Of a stretch of 64,000 nucleotides of DNA, positions 7,608 to 14,588 are shown one piece after another. The position numbers and the translations under genes were made by a program. The stretch comes from Candidatus Brocadia sp. (lineage in GTDB: Bacteria > Planctomycetota > Brocadiia > Brocadiales > Brocadiaceae), in contig WYAU01000007.1 in the NCBI GenBank assembly GCA_011525665.1, positions 1 to 64,000 on the forward strand, given 5' to 3'. Position 1 is the first letter of the stretch. The number at the start of each line of letters is the position of its first letter. A model generated the notes under the pieces. That model made no database searches. It worked only from the letters and a program-made list of their open reading frames with translations, and was not told the origin of the DNA.

Positions 7608-9485
7608 TTACTTACTATTATTGACAGGACCATGGAAGGTGCTCTGGCCGTTATAATCTATGTCCTCCAACGTGAAGTAAAACGTACCCTCGCCAGGGTT
7701 GTCCACAAATTTGTATCTGGCTCCGGAGACCGCATTCCCCCCGGCAGCAATGAGTGCATCATTGATCCTGGTATAATGCCCGTCCATCCTTTCTGCACGA
7801 TACAGATTGAAACCGGCGTTGTCTACTTCCGATGACGTTTCCCACGTAAGGATAACTTTACCGCGAGAACCTGTCCTGGCTTTGAAGGACTTGAGTCCGA
7901 TAGCGGTGGATTCCTTCTTTGTCTTCACGGTAAGATCGTAGAGAATTGGCGAAGTCACTCCTGATAGAATCTGCAATACTGTCTCAATTTGTAAGTATTG
8001 ACCGTCAGGTGTAGCAGTTAAAGGTACCCCATTGTCAGCCGTCTCCCAATCAGACCAAAGAGATTGATCTTTTGAGCATCTCACTTTAACAATAACCGAT
8101 GTGCCTGCAGGCTCATCAGATGTCCAGGAAATTGCGCCCCACGGTGTATCGGTGGCGCCACTGTCATAAACAACCGTCCAATTGCCTATTTTTGTGGTTA
8201 CCGACCTCGATACAATCCCGGTCATGTCGCTATAGGAGTAATGTCCTGCGCTCCCGACCAGTGCCTTTGACAAGTCAATTGTATTTGTATTCGGGTCTAT
8301 TCTTTTAATAAATTCATCGCCATTATTACAGACCCAAACTTTACCAGCCGTATCCACAGCTACGCCGGTGGGTACCGATCCGGCGGCAATACTTGCTTTG
8401 AAATTCCCGTCATTATCATAACGGAGCACTGTCCCATACGCAGAATTGGCTATCCAGAGGTCATTATCGTTTGTTAAGGCAACCCCCCGGGCCCCGTAGG
8501 TTTCAGATTTATACTGGGTCCACTCCTTTATACCTGTCAGAATATTGACCCTGGAAACACGACTCTCCGTCCACCCTGAAATAAAGAGACGATCGAGATA
8601 ATCCACCCCTACTCCGTAAACAAAGTGACCGATATTTATTGTGCTTATCGTAGGCGGGTCTGTTGAAGGATCAAGCTTTAAAATGTGGTTTTTGTCATGA
8701 CCAGAAGACCAGAGAACGCCATTTTTATCAATAACAGTTCCATAAGCAGAATGGCGCCATGGAGACACATCTACGGCTTTAAGAATTGCCCCACTTTCTC
8801 CATCGATATAATAATATTTCTGTGAACTATAGGTACCAGCCCAGAGATTATTATGCGCATCGATGGCAAATCCCCTCGGAGCCGTACCCCAGTAGTTGGT
8901 GTCATAGGGACCGGGATACTGACCTGGGGCAAAAGTGCCTTCCAGTCCGGGTATGAGTACAACTTCATAAAGGACACACTCGTCTTGACCCCACGGCAGA
9001 ATTTCCCCCCCTGTAATATTTCCGTCTCCATTTGTGTCCAGGGAAGTCTGAATGATACCATCTCCATTTCTATCTATCCACTGACCCGCTTCGTAGAGCC
9101 CCACTTTTACTACTGTTCCCGCCTGTCTGTTACCGACCCAGCAATTGCCCTTAAGATCTACTGTGGTTCTTGAAGGGCTGCAATTTGAAAAAGGCGCAAT
9201 CCGGTAGCGCCCTAATTCATTTCCCGTCTCAGTATCGACTTTAGAAATTGTCCCTTCATTGTTTGGCACCCAAATAAAAGGAAATGTTGCCGCTGTTTTA
9301 GAGAGTTGTAATTGATCATGCACCGTTTCATGCTCTACCCCAACAAGCGTTCCTTCATTGAACTCGGCGTCTGTGGTGTAAGTCTTCTGACTTGCTGCAG
9401 CGCGCCCGGAAAATGTCATTATCATTAAAGCGGCAACAGCTATTGAGCAAAAATCCAATTTCCCCCCTTTTCTTTTGATTTTCAC
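7608..9485 (-). CDS. Secreted NHL/Vgb-type beta-propeller with C-terminal Fn3-like module
   Basis: GTG at 9485 follows GGAGGAACAA and gives a signal peptide (basic start, then FCSIAVAALMIMTFSG, cut near AAAS). The body (about residues 50-420) consists of propeller repeats such as GFAIDAHNNLWAGTY, GVAVDTAGKVWVCNNGDEF and DNDLWIANSAYGTVLRYD, typical of NHL or virginiamycin-B-lyase-like propellers. An EF-hand-like insert (DRNGDGII, DTNGDGNITGGE) probably binds calcium. A beta-sandwich segment follows, and the last ~97 residues are the shared module (AIGLKSFKARTGSRGKVIL to LEDIDYNGQSTFHGP). It is likely a surface or matrix protein without an obvious catalytic site. Unlike its paralogues it has no 40-residue peptide gene and no riboswitch nearby. 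Confidence 0.85.
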   Translation of the reverse strand: MKIKRKGGKLDFCSIAVAALMIMTFSGRAAASQKTYTTDAEFNEGTLVGVEHETVHDQLQLSKTAATFPFIWVPNNEGTISKVDTETGNELGRYRIAPFSNCSPSRTTVDLKGNCWVGNRQAGTVVKVGLYEAGQWIDRNGDGIIQTSLDTNGDGNITGGEILPWGQDECVLYEVVLIPGLEGTFAPGQYPGPYDTNYWGTAPRGFAIDAHNNLWAGTYSSQKYYYIDGESGAILKAVDVSPWRHSAYGTVIDKNGVLWSSGHDKNHILKLDPSTDPPTISTINIGHFVYGVGVDYLDRLFISGWTESRVSRVNILTGIKEWTQYKSETYGARGVALTNDNDLWIANSAYGTVLRYDNDGNFKASIAAGSVPTGVAVDTAGKVWVCNNGDEFIKRIDPNTNTIDLSKALVGSAGHYSYSDMTGIVSRSVTTKIGNWTVVYDSGATDTPWGAISWTSDEPAGTSVIVKVRCSKDQSLWSDWETADNGVPLTATPDGQYLQIETVLQILSGVTSPILYDLTVKTKKESTAIGLKSFKARTGSRGKVILTWETSSEVDNAGFNLYRAERMDGHYTRINDALIAAGGNAVSGARYKFVDNPGEGTFYFTLEDIDYNGQSTFHGPVNNSK

Positions 9486-9564
9486 TTGTTCCTCCTCCCT
9501 TTCCCTTTTACTTTTTAAAATTGTGTACAAAATATAAAACATGTAACCGTTATATTTAAATTAT

Positions 9565-9595
9565 CCCTTCCCTGGTGTGACGCATCAGGGGAGGG
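9565..9595 (-). terminator. Terminator-like hairpin after the FG-GAP gene
   Basis: CCCTTCCCTG pairs with CAGGGGAGGG across an 11-base loop, between the FG-GAP gene and the next propeller gene. On the minus strand it is followed by an AT-rich stretch, not a clean T run. Confidence 0.5.
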
Positions 9596-9715
9596 GTATA
9601 AATTTTACTAAACCTCTCTGCAAGGTTTGAGCTTCAGTAATTTGATGCCGGGTCAGATCTTGGGAGAAATAGCATTCCCCCATGCGAAACAACCAATCCC
9701 TCCCTCCACGTGACG

Positions 9716-11338
9716 CTATTTTACTCCCATTCCGAAGGAATCACTCAACTCGCACCAGTCTTTTATATTAGAGCTGTTCTGGTGCCAAAACTGGTTATCC
9801 GCCTCGTAAAGACCACCATCGGAACCGTACAAGACGTTCACTGCACCCGCGCCTGGAATGGCGGAAGTGTTGACTCCAATCTTCTCGCCCGGCACTCCCA
9901 CGACCAGGTCGTCGAATGCATCGCCATCATAATTGCCCACGGCCAGGGAACGCCCAAAGCCGTCTCCCGTTTCGGAAGTGTCAAAGATACCCGTGCTGTT
10001 TTGATGCAAGAACTGGTCGCCTACATCTGAAAGGCCGCAAGAGGTGCCGAACAGTACACATACAGCGCCAGCGTCACCAATGCTTCCGATGTTCTCCCCT
10101 GGCACTCCCACGGCCAGGTCATCGATGTTGTTGCCATCAAAGTCACCGACGGCCAGGGCGTCTCCAAACAAGTCTCCTATCTCGGATGTGTCCAGGATAC
10201 CGGCGCTATCTTGATGCCAAATCGAATCAGCGATGGCGGTGGCGGAAAGACCTGAAAATGAGCCGTATATGATGTTCACTGCGCCGGCGGTGGCAATGGA
10301 TCCGATGGCCTCCTGTGGCACCCCCACGGCCAGGTCGTCGTAGCCGTCGTTGTTAAAGTCACCCGCAGCCAGCGCGCGTCCGAAGTGGTCCTCTGCCTCG
10401 GCTGCACCCTCGATATCAGTGCTATCCTGGTGCCAAAACTGGTTCCCTGTATCGGAAATTCCTATCCCAGAACCATACAGGATGTTCACCGCACCTGCAT
10501 CGACGATAGTCCCGATGTCCTCACGGAACACTCCCACGGCCAGGTCATCGAAGCCGTTGTTATCAAAGTCACCTACGGTCAGGGTATACCCGAACGAATC
10601 GCCTGCCTCGGATGTGTCGATGATACTCCCACTATCCTGAAACCATATCGAATCAGGTGTGACTGTGGCGGACAGACCTGAAAGTGAGCCGTATATGATG
10701 TTCACTGCACCGGCGTTGGCAATGGATCCGATGGCCTCTCCCGGAGCCCCCACGGCCAGATCGTCGTAGCCGTCGTTGTTAAAGTCACCCGCAGCCAGCG
10801 CAAACCCGAAGTGGTCCTCTGCCTCGGCTGCGCCCTCGATACCCGGGCTATCCTGATGCCAAAACTGGTTTCCTACGGAAGAAAGCCCGCTTGCCGAACC
10901 GTATATGACGTTCACTGCACCGGCGTTGGCAATGGATCCGATGTCCTCCTCGTCGATCCCCACGGCCAGGTCGTCATAGCCGTCGTTATTAAAGTCACCC
11001 GCAGCCAGCGCACGCCCGAAGCGATCGTTTGCCTCTGATGTGTCAAAAATATCCGTGCTGTTCTGATGCCAAATCTGGTTATTCGCGGAGACGAGACCAA
11101 CGGTCGACGAGCCGTAGATAACATGCACCAAACCAACGTTAGCGGTGGCAGTGGATGTCCCTAAGTCCTCAAAGGGAACTCCCACAACCATGTCATCTTT
11201 GCCGTCACCGTTAAAGTCCGCATATACGGTTGCAGGTGCGGCCCCTGCATCGAAGGTCATCCCAAGCTGCCCCAACACCGTCACCATGATGCTCAGCATT
11301 ATGGGAACAGCCGTAAAATTTTTTGCCCTAATTTTCAT
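9716..11338 (-). CDS. Secreted seven-bladed FG-GAP (integrin-alpha-like) propeller
   Basis: A 540-residue exported protein; ATG follows AAGGAGG, and the signal peptide is about residues 1-33. Seven calcium-loop repeats are visible, from ADFNGDGKDDMVVG through four near-identical DFNNDGYDDLAVG-type loops to NYDGDAFDDLVVG, each followed by VNVIYGS and a FWHQDS strand with DTSEAGDxFG. The chain starts inside a repeat and ends with HQNSSNIKDWCELSDSFG, so first and last halves would close one blade (velcro closure). The end is therefore probably natural, not a truncation. It lacks the shared Fn3-like module. Ligand unknown; a calcium-dependent surface role is typical of the family. It has an unusual structured leader (11411-11513). 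Confidence 0.9.
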   Translation of the reverse strand: MKIRAKNFTAVPIMLSIMVTVLGQLGMTFDAGAAPATVYADFNGDGKDDMVVGVPFEDLGTSTATANVGLVHVIYGSSTVGLVSANNQIWHQNSTDIFDTSEANDRFGRALAAGDFNNDGYDDLAVGIDEEDIGSIANAGAVNVIYGSASGLSSVGNQFWHQDSPGIEGAAEAEDHFGFALAAGDFNNDGYDDLAVGAPGEAIGSIANAGAVNIIYGSLSGLSATVTPDSIWFQDSGSIIDTSEAGDSFGYTLTVGDFDNNGFDDLAVGVFREDIGTIVDAGAVNILYGSGIGISDTGNQFWHQDSTDIEGAAEAEDHFGRALAAGDFNNDGYDDLAVGVPQEAIGSIATAGAVNIIYGSFSGLSATAIADSIWHQDSAGILDTSEIGDLFGDALAVGDFDGNNIDDLAVGVPGENIGSIGDAGAVCVLFGTSCGLSDVGDQFLHQNSTGIFDTSETGDGFGRSLAVGNYDGDAFDDLVVGVPGEKIGVNTSAIPGAGAVNVLYGSDGGLYEADNQFWHQNSSNIKDWCELSDSFGMGVK

Positions 11339-11364
11339 TCTGCTATCCTCCTTTTCTCGTTCAG

Positions 11365-11410
11365 AAAAAAACAGATAATTTTATTTATTCTTGCCATTTA
11401 CGCCTTATCT
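11365..11410 (-). terminator. Possible leader terminator before the FG-GAP gene
   Basis: AGATAA and TTATCT flank a 26-base loop and are followed by seven T on the minus strand, directly after the structured leader at 11411-11513 and 27 bases before the start codon. The stem is short, so it would be weak alone. Its position resembles a riboswitch expression platform. Confidence 0.35.
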
Positions 11411-11513
11411 AAGGTGCCGAATGGCAATACGATGGTCCGCTCAGGTGGGGAGAAGTTTGCAATGTCTGTATCGCTTTTGTATCAAAAACCACGCGCTTTC
11501 CCATCGGCACCTT
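11411..11513 (-). ncRNA. Structured 5' leader of the FG-GAP gene, class unknown
   Basis: In the minus-strand transcript AAGGTGCCGATGG at the 5' end pairs with CCATTCGGCACCTT at the 3' end (13 bp, one bulge), closing about 76 bases with internal pairing potential (GTGG with CCAC; TTTT with AAAA around GATAC). It does not show the GGCAAACC/CGCAAAG signature of the GEMM elements in this locus, and I do not recognise another class. A weak T-tailed stem follows. This is a candidate cis-regulatory RNA only. Confidence 0.4.
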
Positions 11514-11595
11514 CCCTTGTCTTCCCTCTGATGAATTTTCCTTCCACCAGACCAGGGGAGGGCGTCTGTACGGTATAAAACCGTTCCACAGAACA

Positions 11596-11608
11596 CCCCC
11601 CCCCCCCC
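11596..11608. repeat. C13 homopolymer
   Basis: Thirteen consecutive C (G13 on the transcribed minus strand) lie between the copy-2 peptide gene and the FG-GAP leader. Such tracts are slippage-prone. It is outside any coding frame, so any effect would be on a promoter or RNA; it could also be a site of sequencing error. Confidence 0.8.
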
Positions 11609-11628
11609 GACAATCACGCTATAATCTC

Positions 11629-11751
11629 TTAAAATGTGTTGTCGGCCTTAAGAGAACCTGTGTGTGCAGGCCCCAGCCTCTCAAATATCTCCTCATCTGT
11701 GTAAGTAATCACTTCTGGCGCCTCATACACGGGCAATTTCGCGTCTTCCAT
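11629..11751 (-). CDS. 40-residue YxxP peptide, copy 2 (putative RiPP-like precursor)
   Basis: ATG at 11751 is preceded by AAAGGAGTTATACA. The product begins MEDAKLPVYEAPEVI, continues TYTDEEIFERLGPAHTGSL and ends KADNTF. A longer open frame upstream to 11913 exists, but it crosses the repeat-rich spacer and has no matching start signals, and the other copies begin at the equivalent Met. The gene lies 181 bases after the stop of the Ig/MopE-motif protein on the same strand and may share its sigma54/riboswitch-controlled transcript. The last six residues are the most variable part, which could be a core region or simply an unconstrained tail. Confidence 0.75.
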   Translation of the reverse strand: MEDAKLPVYEAPEVITYTDEEIFERLGPAHTGSLKADNTF

Positions 11752-11932
11752 TGTATAACTCCTTTCTTTCATAAGTATAAAAAGTTCGTTGCTTATCAAA
11801 GCAATACATGACAAACCCTCTTTGTAAACCATTCGGCCTTCACCGGTCAGTATCAGCCTCTCATTAACCGCTGACAGCCGATCACTTTCTGCCTGTGTTT
11901 CTTTGATTATCAAGATTCCCCCAATTTTTAAC

Positions 11933-13573
11933 TTATTTCCGTATCTGCCTTTTTAACTTCTTTATTCTAACATCATCCGACCTTACCCTCACCTTTTCAG
12001 GACCATGCATGGTGCTAACACCGGTCTCGTCCACGTCTTCCAGCTTGTAATAGAAAGTACCTTTGCCCGGTGTATCCTCATAGCTGTAGCTAGCACCAGA
12101 TACGGCATTCCCCTGAGCAGGGATGAGCGTATCATTAATCTTTATATAAGAGCCGTTGTTGAGTCTTGCCCGATAAAGATTGAAACCGGCATTGTTGACC
12201 TCCGTAGCCGTCTCCCAGGTGAGGGTAACGCCACCCTTATCATTTGCCCCGCCAGTAAAAGAAATCAGGCTAATGGCGGTAGTTTTGCAGCCGGGATCGT
12301 CAGTGCAATCCGGATCGTCACAGTCTACAAGCCCGTCACCGTCATCATCTATTCCGTTCGTGCATTCCTCCAGAAACACCTGTGCAGTGATTGAGCAAAG
12401 CGACTGCTGACCGCTGTTATCTGTGGCACTAAAGGTCATAACGTATACACCCGCTTCCCCGGCGGTAGGCGTCCAGGAGAAGACGCTGGCGACAGGATTG
12501 CCGCTGGTTGGCAAAGAAGGCGTCATCGTAGCGCTTGGCGGCAGACCGCCCACATTCAGCTCAACGGTGTCGCCCGTATCAGTATCCGATGCCTGGACGG
12601 TAAAGGTCATTGTGCTTCCTATGTTGCCCGTAAGGGTTGTTCCGCATGCAGGTGTCGGCGGATGGTCAAATTCCGGAACTGCGCCAACCATAGGGACAAG
12701 TTGAATGAGGAAGTCTACCGCGCTCTTTCCCTTTACATTGCCCAGGTCATCGAGTTCTTCAATTGTGACCTGTGTAGAATAGAGGGTATTATGGCCGGCT
12801 AAGGCTAATGTTGCACCTGTTGTATCCCAGCTATAGGTACCCGTGCTACTTATACTAGCGCTATCGGAAGTTGACGCCGGCTGTATGAAACCTGAACCTG
12901 CCTCAGACGATGTAGAGAGACGAAAGTTAAGTGTATCTCCATCCGTATCGGCCCCGGGGACGATGAAGGTGCATAGGCCGTTCTGCGGACACAACACAAT
13001 AGGCGGCAGGGCGCTCACCGGTGAGCTATTTCCCGTGCCAACATGAACAACCGTCTCCACTCGATAGCTCCTATCAGGATTGTTGATATGTTCATTCACA
13101 CCGGAAAAACGGGAGATACGGCAACAACTGCCAACAAAGGCAGTGTAATTTCCCGCTGCGGCGTACGTATGGCTGATCGTGGTCTTGGAGGAACTGCCGG
13201 GCTGCAATGCCCGCGCAAATAGCCAGTTGTTGGCAGGGTCAATGGATGTCACTTTAAACTGCAAAGTACCCGTGGACATCCCATCACCGAAATTGAGCCC
13301 TGTAGCGCCAACAGTCTCTGTAATAATGTCCCCAACGGCTGGCCTACCATCTCCTGCGCTACCAAGATATCCATCCCTCCTGAATGCCCCATCCAGGGTA
13401 AACTCTATCTCGTTTGTACCGGCACCTGGCTTCCACGAGACATGCCCATACCTGAAGTGGCTTGCGTAGGCAGACTGTTCACTGAAACACAAAAAATTCA
13501 GCTTTAAAACCACGAGCGTTAAGATGAAGATGCCCATCTTAACGACCGATCTTGTCAGCAATTCACCTTTCAT
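11933..13573 (-). CDS. Secreted Ig/cadherin-like protein with MopE motif and C-terminal Fn3-like module
   Basis: ATG at 13573 lies 10 bases after GAGGAGG and gives a 546-residue exported protein (signal peptide about 1-36, ending near SAYA). Domains: an N-terminal beta region with a Cys pair (SCCRIS), an Ig/cadherin-like segment (PIVLCPQNGLCTF, GTYSWDTTGATL), a second Ig-like repeat (TFTVQASDTDTGDTVELN), the Asp-rich MopE putative metal-binding motif (CTNGIDDDGDGLVDCDDPDC), and the shared module (AISLISFTGGAND to VDETGVSTMHGPEK). A basic tail rich in Lys/Arg ends the chain. Expression is probably under a sigma54 promoter (14006-14021) and a c-di-GMP riboswitch (13831-13968). It is likely an adhesive or matrix protein; no enzyme motif is seen. 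Confidence 0.85.
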   Translation of the reverse strand: MKGELLTRSVVKMGIFILTLVVLKLNFLCFSEQSAYASHFRYGHVSWKPGAGTNEIEFTLDGAFRRDGYLGSAGDGRPAVGDIITETVGATGLNFGDGMSTGTLQFKVTSIDPANNWLFARALQPGSSSKTTISHTYAAAGNYTAFVGSCCRISRFSGVNEHINNPDRSYRVETVVHVGTGNSSPVSALPPIVLCPQNGLCTFIVPGADTDGDTLNFRLSTSSEAGSGFIQPASTSDSASISSTGTYSWDTTGATLALAGHNTLYSTQVTIEELDDLGNVKGKSAVDFLIQLVPMVGAVPEFDHPPTPACGTTLTGNIGSTMTFTVQASDTDTGDTVELNVGGLPPSATMTPSLPTSGNPVASVFSWTPTAGEAGVYVMTFSATDNSGQQSLCSITAQVFLEECTNGIDDDGDGLVDCDDPDCTDDPGCKTTAISLISFTGGANDKGGVTLTWETATEVNNAGFNLYRARLNNGSYIKINDTLIPAQGNAVSGASYSYEDTPGKGTFYYKLEDVDETGVSTMHGPEKVRVRSDDVRIKKLKRQIRK

Positions 13574-13830
13574 AAATATCAATCCTCCTCTCAATATTAC
13601 GCTAATTCCCCTTCTAACTATAGGGTAAAATACTCAATGCCATTACGTTTTCAACCCTGCAGGATCCTCCATGCCAGCAGGTTAAAAAATGCCAGAAATT
13701 CCCGGTAAGAAACAGAACGGCAGAGCAGAAATGTTTATTCCTCATCCCTCGCCCCTTTCACCGAAACAAGTAATCTCCCGGTCCTTTATTTAGCTTTGCT
13801 CAGAATGCTTTCTGTTAAATCACTAAAAAC

Positions 13831-13968
13831 AAAAAAGCCTTACCGCAAAGATGTTTTTTTAAACATCTTCGGCAGTAAGGCTGTCTTTTCATAATAGAGC
13901 CGTTTAAACGGCTTAGCAAGACCCTTTACTTTGCGCCCCCTGATTGCTCAGGGTTTACCTTTGTCGTG
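13831..13968 (-). ncRNA. c-di-GMP-I (GEMM) riboswitch A with terminator
   Basis: Minus-strand order: ACAAAGGTAAACC, then stem CTGA-GCAA-TCAG with a GNRA tetraloop, GGGGCGCAAAGTAAAGGG, a variable hairpin (GCCGTTTAAACGGC), AAGACAGCC and TACTGCCGAAG. These are the conserved GEMM-I blocks in order. The last blocks overlap one arm of a long hairpin (GCCTTACTGCCGAAGATG with CATCTTTGCGGTAAGGC) followed by TTTTTT, so ligand binding and termination are mutually exclusive as in known GEMM switches. It lies in the leader of the Ig/MopE-motif gene, 258 bases before its ATG. The ON/OFF direction cannot be read with certainty; overlap of aptamer and terminator suggests that ligand favours read-through. Confidence 0.9.
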
Positions 13969-14005
13969 ATGTGTTTTATTGTTTAAACTCGATCGCTAGA
14001 TTTTG

Positions 14006-14021
14006 AGCAATACAGATGCCA
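14006..14021 (-). promoter_or_regulatory. Sigma54 (-24/-12) promoter
   Basis: The minus strand reads TGGCATCTGTATTGCT: GG and GC at the invariant 10-base separation, five of six matches in the -24 block and a full TTGCT -12 block. The predicted transcript start is near 13994, just upstream of riboswitch A, and palindromic enhancer-like sites lie about 125-185 bases further upstream. Confidence 0.75.
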
Positions 14022-14142
14022 GGATGCCGATAAACAAAAAGAAAGGGGAATGGTTTTGCTGCAAATCCTTGTCTATCCTGAGATTATAATCAGTAAATAT
14101 AAGGATAAATGACAACGGATGTATTCAAACTAAAGAGGTAAA

Positions 14143-14193
14143 AAGCGTGTCATGGCACACAAGTGTGACGGCACACAAGTGTGACATGGCGCG
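14143..14193. promoter_or_regulatory. Array of three palindromic operators (GTGnCATGnCAC type)
   Basis: Three head-to-tail units: AAGCGTGTCATGGCACAC, AAGTGTGACGGCACAC and AAGTGTGACATGGCGCG. Each is a near-palindrome centred on CATG, with the centre shortened in unit 2. Position upstream of a sigma54 promoter fits an upstream activating sequence for an NtrC-family activator. The same core recurs at 58881-58919. Confidence 0.65.
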
Positions 14194-14279
14194 TTTTATC
14201 ATAAAAAAGATTAGAATGTCGGCGGGGGATAATACAAAGGAATGTTTATGGGCGGGTATTGTCATGGCTTAAGGAGACA

Positions 14280-14302
14280 GCCGTGCGGTAAAACCGCACG
14301 GC
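14280..14302 (-). terminator. Hairpin after the copy-3 peptide gene
   Basis: GCCGTGCGGT and ACCGCACGGC form a perfect 10-bp stem with a 3-base loop, 25 bases beyond the peptide stop on the minus strand. No T tract follows; it may protect the 3' end of the message or terminate inefficiently. Confidence 0.5.
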
Positions 14303-14327
14303 CACTCCCTTTCAATACAAAGACCTT

Positions 14328-14450
14328 TTAAAATACACTATTGCCCCTCAGGGAACCTGTGTGTGCAGGTCCCAGCTTTTCAAATATCTCTTCGTCAGTG
14401 TACGTAATCACTTCCGGCGTCTCATACTCTGGCAATTTTCTGTCTTCCAT
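14328..14450 (-). CDS. 40-residue YxxP peptide, copy 3 (putative RiPP-like precursor)
   Basis: ATG at 14450 follows AAAGGAGACACACA. The product begins MEDRKLPEYETPEVI, continues TYTDEEIFEKLGPAHTGSL and ends RGNSVF. It starts 138 bases after the stop of the propeller/Big_1 protein on the same strand and is closed by the hairpin at 14280-14302. Three separate copies keeping the 26 residues from Tyr9 to Leu34 almost unchanged, with only Ala/Thr and Lys/Arg swaps, argue for a real, selected product and against chance open frames. Confidence 0.75.
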   Translation of the reverse strand: MEDRKLPEYETPEVITYTDEEIFEKLGPAHTGSLRGNSVF

Positions 14451-14588
14451 TGTGTGTCTCCTTTCCCGATAAAAAAATTTACCTTTTATCCATTCAGTAT
14501 TCACCAGTCAGCTTAAGCCACCAGTTAACCGCTGTGAGCGGACTGTTCACCCTTTTTGTTTTTGCTACACGTTCCTTAAAAAACGCGC

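Noticed and set aside
9710-10681. Plus-strand open frames opposite the FG-GAP gene (about 100 codons each)
   Set aside because: They mirror the repeated minus-strand coding sequence, lack ribosome-binding sites and resemble no protein family.
9716-11338. Regular repeats in the FG-GAP gene (and in SBBP, TPR and PQQ-like genes) as tandem or CRISPR-like arrays
   Set aside because: Periodicity matches protein repeat length in one open frame; there are no constant repeats with unique spacers of array size.
11752-11913. N-terminal extension of peptide copy 2 to a 94-residue protein
   Set aside because: The extension crosses repeat-rich spacer DNA, has no start signals and is absent from the other two copies, whereas an AAGGAG site precedes the shared Met.
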